Shown piece after piece: positions 26,849-34,458 of a DNA stretch of 64,000 bases. Numbering within the stretch: the first letter of the stretch is position 1; every line of letters begins with the position of its first letter. Source of the DNA: Yinghuangia soli. Its GTDB lineage: Bacteria; Actinomycetota; Actinomycetes; Streptomycetales; Streptomycetaceae. Location of the stretch: positions 1 through 64,000 of the forward strand of contig NZ_JAKFHA010000044.1 in the NCBI RefSeq assembly GCF_021502675.1. Direction: 5' to 3'. Made by a program: the position numbers and the translations under genes. The notes under the pieces were generated by a model. That model saw only the letters and a list, made by a program, of their open reading frames with translations, did not search any database and had not been told where the DNA came from.

Positions 26849-27472
26849 ATGGCGGAGCAGAAGGGGCGTCGCGGGTCGTACGCCAGCGGGCTCGCGAGGC
26901 GCGAGGAGATCGTCGTGGCCGCGCTCGAACTGTTCGCGGCGCGCACGTACGACGCTGTGTCGCTGCGCGAGGTGGCCGCGAAAGTGGGGATCACCCACAG
27001 CGGCGTGCGGCACCACTTCGCCTCGAAGGAGGAACTGCTCACCGCGGTCCTGCACTACAACGACCAGGTGTCCCTCACCCCCGATCCGGACCACGAGATC
27101 AGCGGTGTCGACTGGATCCGGGCGAGCGTTGACCTCGTCGCGTTCAACGCCCAAAAGCCTTTGGTGATCCGGCTGTTTGCGACGCTCTCGGTGCAGGCGA
27201 CCGATCCGGAGCACCCCGCGCACAACTACTTCGTCAAGCGCTACCGGGTCGCCCGGAGCCTGGTCGCCCGGGAGCTGGAGTACGCGCGGACGCAGGGCGA
27301 CATCCGGGCGGACACCGACCCGGAAGCGGCCGCGGAGTCGCTGCTGGCGACCATGGACGGGCTCCAGATCCAGTGGCTGCTGGATCCGGAGCACGTCGAC
27401 ATGGTCAGCGCCTACCGGCAGTTCGTGGACCGCTTCCTCACCTATCTGACGTCGACCGGCGCGGCGGACTGA
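26849..27472 (+). CDS. TetR family regulator of the glycoside island
   Basis: A 207-residue repressor: REEIVVAALELFAARTYDAV, SLREVAAKVGITHSGVRHHF and ASKEELLTAVLHYND, then a helical ligand domain. An AAGGAG-type site lies upstream of the ATG. It is divergent from GH3 and convergent, with a one-base gap, with the GH78 gene. The shared operator at two promoters makes it the best candidate for controlling glycosidases and transporter, with the glycoside or aglycone as inducer. Confidence 0.88.
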   Translation: MAEQKGRRGSYASGLARREEIVVAALELFAARTYDAVSLREVAAKVGITHSGVRHHFASKEELLTAVLHYNDQVSLTPDPDHEISGVDWIRASVDLVAFNAQKPLVIRLFATLSVQATDPEHPAHNYFVKRYRVARSLVARELEYARTQGDIRADTDPEAAAESLLATMDGLQIQWLLDPEHVDMVSAYRQFVDRFLTYLTSTGAAD

Positions 27473-27473
27473 C

Positions 27474-29861
27474 CTACCGCACACCGTCCGATGCGACGGA
27501 CCGGCCGCCGGCGAGCGGGATGCTGTGCCGTCCCGCGGCGTATTCTCCGCCGCCGTGCCGGAACGGGACGGGGCTGTCGACGTCCAGGCGCGTCCCGGTC
27601 ACCGCGACCGCGATCAGCCCGGCCGGGCACGGAACTTCGCCGGACGCCGAGTCCAGCGCGCCGAGCGCCGGCTCGATGCGCGCCACGCCGAACCCCGGCT
27701 CGGCAGGCTCGACGCCCAGCACCCGGACCACCAGGTCGCGGGTCGGGGTCGAGGACCAGCCGTGGCTGACCGTGCCGCCGTACCAGGTCTCGGACCACGA
27801 GGTCGCGCAGCGCTCCAGTGCGGCCGTCCAGTCCAGGCACAGCCCCGCGACGAGGTCGGCGCGCCCGGCGGCGGCGAGTGCGTCGTGCACGACGTACCGG
27901 AAGAACGGCTGGGCCCGGACGACCTGCTTGTCGGTGTCCCACCAGGGCTCCGGGTGGCCGATGCGCAAGTAGGCCCCGCCGACCGGGAGATCGCCGCCAG
28001 GGACCGCAGGGGCGTCGGGGCTGCTGAACGCCGCATCGACGTGCGCCGCCGTGTCGGTGAGGACCTCGACCAGGCGCGCCCACCGCTCCCGCGGCGCGAG
28101 CCCCCCGACGATCGCCGCCGCCTGTGCATGCTGCGAGGCCGCCGTCCCGCGGCCCCCCTCGGTGAGGGAGTCCGCGTACCGGCCCCGCTCGGCGTCCCAC
28201 AGGAGTTCGAACCCGGCGGCGAGCTGCCGGTGCATGCCGCGCGCCCACGCGGCCCGGCCCTCGTCGCCGAGCCATGCGGCCATTTCGGCGAACTCCTGCA
28301 GCGCCCGGCCCCACAGACCGCACAATGCCGCGCAGACGCCGTCGGTGGTGACCGACGCCCAGTCGATCAGCACCCAGCCGAACACGTCCTCGAGCAGGCC
28401 GTCGGCATTGCGGAACGGCAAGAACCAGCGCAGGACGCCCTCGACCGCGGGCAGCAGCCCGCCGATCTCGTCGCGGTCGCCGACGTACCGGTACGAGTTC
28501 CACACCGCGTGCACCCAGTGCAGCGACCAGTCCGGGATGACCGTGAAGTCGGCGTACTCGACGTCGCCGGCCACGGCCATCGGGAGCATGCCGTCGCTGC
28601 GCGGCGACGCGGCCATCCGCGGGTACCAGCGGGCCAGCCGCCAGTCGGAGTTCGTCGCGAAGTCCACCATCTGGTGGACCACCGCGTCGCCGACCCAGGC
28701 GCGCTGCTCGCGGGTCGGGCAGTCGATGTACGCATCGGCGGAGCACAGCGTGACAGTGCGGCGGCCGATCTCCCAGATGCGTTCCAGGACCGGGTCCGAG
28801 CACCGGAAAGCGGCCCCGCCCGTCACCGGGTAGGTGCGGGTGCGAACGCCGATGCCGTGCACGGTCACCCCGTCGCCGGCCTCGACCAGCGCGCCGTGCA
28901 GGCCGTACAGGTCGAGGGATTCGGCGGTCCGCCGGGTGCCGTCGAGGGTGACGGTGAAGCAGGCGTCGTGCTCGCCCGGCGCCGGCTCGCCGCCGGCGAG
29001 GAACTCCGCGACGCGGACGGTCACGGACGCCCCGGGCGGCCCGGAGGCGTCCACGACCAGCGTGCCGGACTCGATCCGGTCGGCGACGTACGCCCCGGCC
29101 GCCGTCCGCCGCAGCGCCACCTCGACGGGCGCCGCCTGCGCGATGGGACGGGCGCCGAGCGGACCGCCCGGGAAACTGGGCGGCTCGGCGCGCCCGGGCT
29201 CGCCGGTGGTCATCGCCCGCCGCGCGGTCGCGGCCGGCCAGCCGGCATCCCCGCACGAGTCGCCGGCCTGGCCGCCCGCCCCGGTGGAGGCGAGGGCCGT
29301 GCACCAGGCCGCCGGCAGCACCCGGCAGTCGACGTGCTCCTCGCCGCGCCCGGACAACCGGTCCACGACGTTGTCCCCCCACCCCGGCAGGACGCGGGCC
29401 TGCCAGCTTTCGTCGGAGACGAACCAGCCGTCCGCAAGGCGTGCTTCGAGGACGAACGCGCCCTCGTGCAGGTCGTTCGCGAGCGGCGACGGCGGCATCC
29501 ACCACGGCTTCGGGCCGTCGTAGCGCCAGGCCAGCACCGCGACCGCATTGGCGCCGGGGCGCAGGTACGGCGCCAAGTCGACGTCGTCGTACGGCTGCTG
29601 CCGGGGGTTGGCGCGTACCGGGCCGCGGGACACCTCGGTGCCGTTGACCCACAGGGCGTACCGCGACAGCGCGGCCATGCGGGCCGGCACCCGGTCGGGT
29701 ACCGACGCCAGGTCCAGGGTGCGCCGGAGCGCGACGACCTCGCGCCCGCCGCCGGGCGCCCGTTCCGCGGCCCAGATCCACCGCCCGCGCCACCGTCCCG
29801 GCGGGAAGGCGTGCGATCCGGGTGCCGGTATCGGTGCCCGGTCTGCGAGGGAGTTCGTCAT
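27474..29861 (-). CDS. GH78-type alpha-L-rhamnosidase
   Basis: A 795-residue protein. The N-terminal beta-sandwich (RWIWAAERAPGG; YALWVNGTEVSRGPVR) is followed by an (alpha/alpha)6 barrel with the family signature YIDCPTREQRAWVGDA and VIPDWSLHWVHAVW, and a late SETWYGG/SHGWSSTPT block. GH78 enzymes invert and release terminal L-rhamnose. There is no signal peptide, so action is cytoplasmic. Its ATG overlaps the hydrolase TGA (ATGA), so the two are translationally coupled. Some GH78-like proteins act on other sugars, so the exact sugar remains inferred. Confidence 0.82.
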   Translation of the reverse strand: MTNSLADRAPIPAPGSHAFPPGRWRGRWIWAAERAPGGGREVVALRRTLDLASVPDRVPARMAALSRYALWVNGTEVSRGPVRANPRQQPYDDVDLAPYLRPGANAVAVLAWRYDGPKPWWMPPSPLANDLHEGAFVLEARLADGWFVSDESWQARVLPGWGDNVVDRLSGRGEEHVDCRVLPAAWCTALASTGAGGQAGDSCGDAGWPAATARRAMTTGEPGRAEPPSFPGGPLGARPIAQAAPVEVALRRTAAGAYVADRIESGTLVVDASGPPGASVTVRVAEFLAGGEPAPGEHDACFTVTLDGTRRTAESLDLYGLHGALVEAGDGVTVHGIGVRTRTYPVTGGAAFRCSDPVLERIWEIGRRTVTLCSADAYIDCPTREQRAWVGDAVVHQMVDFATNSDWRLARWYPRMAASPRSDGMLPMAVAGDVEYADFTVIPDWSLHWVHAVWNSYRYVGDRDEIGGLLPAVEGVLRWFLPFRNADGLLEDVFGWVLIDWASVTTDGVCAALCGLWGRALQEFAEMAAWLGDEGRAAWARGMHRQLAAGFELLWDAERGRYADSLTEGGRGTAASQHAQAAAIVGGLAPRERWARLVEVLTDTAAHVDAAFSSPDAPAVPGGDLPVGGAYLRIGHPEPWWDTDKQVVRAQPFFRYVVHDALAAAGRADLVAGLCLDWTAALERCATSWSETWYGGTVSHGWSSTPTRDLVVRVLGVEPAEPGFGVARIEPALGALDSASGEVPCPAGLIAVAVTGTRLDVDSPVPFRHGGGEYAAGRHSIPLAGGRSVASDGVR

Positions 29862-30700
29862 CGGGGGCCCTCCAGTCGTTCGAAGTGGGCCCGGACCGCG
29901 GCCAGCCACGCTTGCGGCTGCTCGGTCTGCGGGCTGTGCTTGGCGCCGTCGACGACCACGAGGCGGGCGCCGGGTATGCCGTCGACCAGTTGGCCGGCGC
30001 CCCGGCGCAGTGCCTTGTCGCCCGCGCCGACGAGCACCGTGGTCGGGCAGGCGATGCCGCCGAGCCGCGCGGTGAGCGGCGGGTAGCTGCGCAGCGCCCG
30101 GGCGAACGCGGCGAAGGCCTCGGGATCGGTGGCGAGGAACGCCGCGGCCTGCCGGTCGCGCTGCTCCGCGGTGAGGGCGCCGCGCGCGCCGCCGGCATCG
30201 GCGGACCGGGGCTTGGGGAGCAGCTTCGCGAGCGTGCCGACCACCCCCATGCCCCGGCGGCGGACCAGCATTTCAAGCGGGCGCATGAGCAGCGACAGCG
30301 GTCCGCCCGAGGGTTCCGGCGCGGTGTCCATCAGCACGAGCGAGCGCACCCGGTCCGGGTGCGCCAGTGCGTACCGCTGCGCGACCACGCCGCCCATGGA
30401 ATGGCCGAGCAGGTCGACCGGCCCGAGGCCGAGCGTGTCCAGAAACGCGCCCAGGTCCGCTTCCAGGGCGTCGAACGAATAGGCCTCGGCGCGCCCGGGT
30501 TTGGCGCTGCCGCCGTGTCCGCGGTGGTCGTACGCCAACACCCGCCGGTCGGCCGCGAGTTCCGGCAGCACGCCGGACCAGTCCGCGGTGCTGCCGACGA
30601 ATCCGTGCAAGAGGACGAGGGGTTCGGTGCCCGGTGCGGGGCTGCCGTGGTCCTCGTAGTTCAGGGCGGTGTCACCCGCGGTGAGCTGGGCGTTCGTCAT
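29858..30700 (-). CDS. alpha/beta hydrolase
   Basis: A 280-residue alpha/beta hydrolase: LVLLHGFVGSTADWSGVLPE, YDHRGHGGSAKPG, the nucleophile elbow LLGHSMGGVVAQ, and a late GAKHSPQTEQP histidine region. The start is ATG 30700; ATG 30721 in frame would put the operator at the very start. It is coupled by ATGA to the rhamnosidase and may remove an acyl group from, or open a lactone in, the same glycoside. Confidence 0.84.
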   Translation of the reverse strand: MTNAQLTAGDTALNYEDHGSPAPGTEPLVLLHGFVGSTADWSGVLPELAADRRVLAYDHRGHGGSAKPGRAEAYSFDALEADLGAFLDTLGLGPVDLLGHSMGGVVAQRYALAHPDRVRSLVLMDTAPEPSGGPLSLLMRPLEMLVRRRGMGVVGTLAKLLPKPRSADAGGARGALTAEQRDRQAAAFLATDPEAFAAFARALRSYPPLTARLGGIACPTTVLVGAGDKALRRGAGQLVDGIPGARLVVVDGAKHSPQTEQPQAWLAAVRAHFERLEGPR

Positions 30701-30717
30701 GCCGTCATGAAACCCTT

Positions 30718-30733
30718 CCATCTGGCAGGTATT
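30718..30733. promoter_or_regulatory. catabolic-island operator, copy 2
   Basis: On the minus strand AATACCTGCCAGATGG, in the 111-base divergent spacer between the hydrolase-rhamnosidase operon and the transporter operon. It could therefore control both, together with the GH3 promoter copy. Confidence 0.58.
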
Positions 30734-30811
30734 GGATGTTAGCATCGCCGCGCTTCGCTGTGACGCCTATTTCTCCGCGAAGGCAAATTCCAGGCACCGC
30801 CCAGGAAAGGG

Positions 30812-32131
30812 ATGCGTGGCATGCGACCAAGACTCCGGGTCTCCGTTCCCGCCGTGGCCGTACTCGTGGCCGTCACCAGCTGCTCGGTCAGCAGCGGGAC
30901 CCCGAAGGAGACGAGCAGCACGGGCGGCGGCCAGGCCGCCGCCGCGCCCGCCCGGGGGGTCACCGCCACGACCGTCAAACTGGGCGTGGCCGGCACCGAC
31001 CCCGCGGCGCTCAAGGCGGTCGGCATACCCGCCGACGGCCCGGCCACCAAGGACCTCTATACCGCGTGGATCGCCGCGCAGAACAAGCGCGGCGGCATCG
31101 GCGGCCGGCAGATCGAGCTGGCCTTCCAGCCGTTCCTGCCGATCGGCCCGGCCGCGGCGCAGTCCGCCTGCGTCGCACTCGCCAAGGACCAGGGCGTGTT
31201 CGCCGCGATCGGCATCTTCACCGGCGACACCCCGCTCTGCTTCACCCAGACCGAGGGCGTCCCGTACATCGGCCTGTGGGGCCAGTCCGCCGACCGCGAC
31301 GCGAAGTCCACCAAAGCGCCGTTCCTGGCCGTCGAGATGGCCGACGACCGGCAGCGCAAGGCCGGCGTCCAGGCGCTGCTCGACCAGGGGCTGCTGACCG
31401 GGCGCAAGGTCGCGCTGTACTGGGAGGCGCAGGACGACGCGGTCACCAAGGACGTCGTCAAGCCGCTGCTGAAGGCGGCCGGCGTCGACGTCGTCGTCGA
31501 GACGCCGCTCCCGAACCTCGGCACCGACCAGGCCGCGCAGAACCAGGCGCTGGACACCATCGTGGAGAAGCTGAAGTCCTCCGGGGCCGACACGGTGCTG
31601 AACACCTCGAACTTCGCCGGCCTCATGAACGCGTTCCAGCGCAAGAGCTGGCTGCCCCGGCAGATCCTCGCGACCTCGCAGCAGGCCCTCAGCCCCGCGG
31701 TCATGCAGACCACCGGCATCAAGCCCGCGACGATGGCGCCGCTCGTCGTCGCGGCGCCGTACGCCCCCACCAAGGCCGAACTGGTCGCCGACCAGGGCCT
31801 GGTGCAGTGCGTCACCGAGTACAACGACGCCTTCCCGGCCGCCCGGGTCGACCCGGCGGCGGCGTCCGCGGAGACGCTGAGCGGCATCGCGCACCAGTGC
31901 GCGGCGTTCCGCCTCTTCGTCCAGACCACCGACAAGGCCGGCAAGGACATCACCCTCGACGGCTGGAAGGCGGCCGCCGAAGGGCTCGGCAAGCTCACCC
32001 TGCCGGGCGTCCCGATGGGGTCGCTGGCCCCGGGGAAGCACAGCGTGGGCGACGCCGTCGGCGTGTACAAGTTCGACCCGGCGGCCGCGCAAATGGTGCC
32101 CACCGGTCCGGCTGCGGCCGCAGCCGGCTGA
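30812..32131 (+). CDS. substrate-binding lipoprotein of a branched-chain-type ABC importer
   Basis: A 439-residue periplasmic-binding-fold type I protein. An AGGAAAGG site precedes the ATG. The lipobox is AVTSC with Cys24. Family blocks: TTVKLGVAGTDPAALKAV, WIAAQNKRGGIGGRQIELAF, LAKDQGVFAAIG and GRKVALYWEAQDD. This class (LivJ/HAAT) binds amino acids, amides or aromatic acids. Here the catabolic setting suggests an aglycone or phenolic glycoside. It is first in the operon with two fused transporter genes. Confidence 0.88.
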   Translation: MRGMRPRLRVSVPAVAVLVAVTSCSVSSGTPKETSSTGGGQAAAAPARGVTATTVKLGVAGTDPAALKAVGIPADGPATKDLYTAWIAAQNKRGGIGGRQIELAFQPFLPIGPAAAQSACVALAKDQGVFAAIGIFTGDTPLCFTQTEGVPYIGLWGQSADRDAKSTKAPFLAVEMADDRQRKAGVQALLDQGLLTGRKVALYWEAQDDAVTKDVVKPLLKAAGVDVVVETPLPNLGTDQAAQNQALDTIVEKLKSSGADTVLNTSNFAGLMNAFQRKSWLPRQILATSQQALSPAVMQTTGIKPATMAPLVVAAPYAPTKAELVADQGLVQCVTEYNDAFPAARVDPAAASAETLSGIAHQCAAFRLFVQTTDKAGKDITLDGWKAAAEGLGKLTLPGVPMGSLAPGKHSVGDAVGVYKFDPAAAQMVPTGPAAAAAG

Positions 32132-32163
32132 CGCGTTCCGGGACCTGGGCGGAAGGGCCGACC

Positions 32164-34458
32164 ATGAACGACCGCACGACCCGCGAGGACGGACTCGCGG
32201 ACCTCGCGGGTGCGTTGCTGCACAGCGAGGCGAATTCCGAGGCGGGATCCGAGGCGAGGGCCGGAGTGAAGGCCCGTGCGAAGGCCGGAACGAGAGCCGC
32301 GGCGCGATCCGGAGGGCCCAAGGCCGATCCCGGGGAGCCGGCCGGCGGTCTCCTCGGGGACGACAGCGAACCCGCGACGCTGCGCGCCGGCCTGCGCCGG
32401 GCCGGACCGGCGACGTTCGCCGTGCTCTTCCTGCTGACCTCGCTGGACGAACTCGAGGGCGCGGCCCTCGGGGTGCTCGCGCCCGACATCCGCGACAGCT
32501 TCGGCATCAGCGACGGGATGATCGTGTTCCTGTCCGTCGCCGCCGGGGCGTTCATCGTGATCGGCGCGGTGCCGATGGGCTGGGTCGCCGACCGGTTCCG
32601 GCGCGGCCCGATCGTCGGCGCGGCGAGCGCGTTCTTCGCCGCGATGGTGTTCGCGTCCGGGTTCGCGGTCAACGCCTTCATGTTCTTCTGGACCCGCTTC
32701 GGGGCCGGCATCGCCAAGTCCAATCAGGGGCCCGTGCAGGGGTCGCTGCTCGCGGACACGTACCCCATCGGCATCCGCGGCCGGATCGGTGCGGCCATCG
32801 GCGTCGGCGGGCGGCTGGTCGGGGTGCTCAGCCCCCTGATCGTGGGCGGCATCGCGGCCGCGTTCGGCGGCGACGACGGCTGGCGCTGGGCGTACTTCCT
32901 GCTCGGCCTCCCGGTCGCGGTGGTCGCCGCCGCGGCGTTCTTCCTGCCCGAACCGGTACGCGGGCGCTGGGAGAAGGCCGCGGTCGTCGGAGAAGTCGTG
33001 GTCGACGAGAAGCCCCCGCCCATCTCCGTCGAGGCGGCGTTCGCGCGGCTCGGACGCATCCGGACCCTGAAGACCGTGGTCCTCGCCTTCGCCGCGATGG
33101 GATTCGGCCTCTTCACCGCTCCGGTCCTCGGAAACCTCTACCTGGAACAGCACTTCGACCTCGGCGTGTTCGGCCGCGGCGTGGTCGGCACGGTCGGCGG
33201 AGCCGCCGGTCTGCTCGTCCTGCCGTTCGTCGGCCGGTACTACGACCGGCAGTTCCGGCACGACCCGTCCCGCGCGCTGCGGCTCATCGGCCTGCTCACC
33301 CTGCCGTCCGCGTTCTTCCTGCCCTTCCAGTACTACGCGCCGAACGTGGAACTCTTCACGCTGTTCAGCATCGGGCCGGTGGTCCTGCTGTCCGCGGCGT
33401 TCGCCATGATCGGGCCCCTGCTCCAGACGATCGTCCCGTACCGGCTGCGCGGCATGGGCTCCGCGATGGGCTCGGTGTACGTGTTCTTCATCGGGGCGAC
33501 CGGCGGTGCGCTGATCGCGTTCCCGCTGATCAACAGTTTCGGTATCCGGGCTGCCGTGCTCACCACGATGATCCCCTCGACGATCGTCGGCGGCCTGCTC
33601 ATCCTGCGCAGCTCGTGGCTCGTCAAGCGCGATCTGGCGAACGTGGCCGAGGAGTTGCGCGAGGAGTACGAGGAGCACCAGCGGCGTACGGCGGCCCCGG
33701 ATGACGTCCCGGTCCTCCAGGTCAGCGGCGCGGACTTCTCCTACGGACAGGTCCAGGTGCTGTTCGGCGTCGGATTCGAGGTCCGCCGGGGCGAAGTCCT
33801 CGCGCTGCTCGGCACCAACGGCGCCGGCAAGAGCACCGTGCTGAAGGTGGTCTCGGGCCTGGCCACCCCCGAGCGCGGGGTGGTCCGGTTGAACGGCCGC
33901 ACCATCACCTACGTCTCGCCCGAACAGCGGGTCCGGCTCGGCGTCGTGTCGCTCACCGGCGGTGCCGGGGTATTCCCGAGCATGTCGGTCCGGGAGAACC
34001 TGGAACTGGGCGCCTTCGTCCACCGCGGCGACCCGGCCGACGTCGCGCGCCGCATCGAACGCGTCCTGGAGATCTTCCCCCAGCTGCGCGACAGGCAGCG
34101 CGAGCGGGCCTCGACCCTCTCCGGCGGGCAGCAGCAAGTCCTCGCCCTCGCGCTGGCCCTGCTGCACGACCCCGAGGTCCTCCTGATCGACGAACTGTCC
34201 CTGGGCCTGGCCCCCGGCGTCGTCGCCGAACTCCTCGCCGTCGTCCGGCGGCTCCGCGAATCCGGGCTCGCGATCGTCATCGTCGAGCAGTCCCTCAACG
34301 TCGCCATGTCCATCGCGGACCGCGCGGTCTACCTGGAGAAGGGGCGGGTCCGCTTCACCGGCTCCGCCGCCGACCTCGCGGCGGGCGACATCGCCCGGGC
34401 GGTCTTCTTCCGCACCGAGGAGGACGCGCTCGGCGCGCGCGGGGGAGAGGCGACATGA
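32164..34458 (+). CDS. MFS permease fused to a LivF-like ABC ATPase
   Basis: A 764-residue fusion. Residues 1-75 are a low-complexity cytoplasmic leader. About 75-495 form a 12-helix major facilitator domain (DELEGAALGVLAPDIRDSFG, MGWVADRFRRGP, FGAGIAKSNQGPVQGSLLAD). From about 520 there is an ATPase with Walker A GTNGAGKST (550-558), signature LSGGQQQ (652-658) and Walker B VLLIDELSLGLAP. The ATPase resembles LivF. A GGAAGGG site precedes the ATG. The stop overlaps the next gene (ATGA). In a standard branched-chain importer LivF is a free subunit; here it is tethered to an unrelated permease. Confidence 0.88.
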   Translation: MNDRTTREDGLADLAGALLHSEANSEAGSEARAGVKARAKAGTRAAARSGGPKADPGEPAGGLLGDDSEPATLRAGLRRAGPATFAVLFLLTSLDELEGAALGVLAPDIRDSFGISDGMIVFLSVAAGAFIVIGAVPMGWVADRFRRGPIVGAASAFFAAMVFASGFAVNAFMFFWTRFGAGIAKSNQGPVQGSLLADTYPIGIRGRIGAAIGVGGRLVGVLSPLIVGGIAAAFGGDDGWRWAYFLLGLPVAVVAAAAFFLPEPVRGRWEKAAVVGEVVVDEKPPPISVEAAFARLGRIRTLKTVVLAFAAMGFGLFTAPVLGNLYLEQHFDLGVFGRGVVGTVGGAAGLLVLPFVGRYYDRQFRHDPSRALRLIGLLTLPSAFFLPFQYYAPNVELFTLFSIGPVVLLSAAFAMIGPLLQTIVPYRLRGMGSAMGSVYVFFIGATGGALIAFPLINSFGIRAAVLTTMIPSTIVGGLLILRSSWLVKRDLANVAEELREEYEEHQRRTAAPDDVPVLQVSGADFSYGQVQVLFGVGFEVRRGEVLALLGTNGAGKSTVLKVVSGLATPERGVVRLNGRTITYVSPEQRVRLGVVSLTGGAGVFPSMSVRENLELGAFVHRGDPADVARRIERVLEIFPQLRDRQRERASTLSGGQQQVLALALALLHDPEVLLIDELSLGLAPGVVAELLAVVRRLRESGLAIVIVEQSLNVAMSIADRAVYLEKGRVRFTGSAADLAAGDIARAVFFRTEEDALGARGGEAT

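Noticed and set aside
31057-34167. 1036-codon open frame antisense to the transporter operon
   Set aside because: It spans three well-supported plus-strand genes and has low-complexity, charge-rich sequence.
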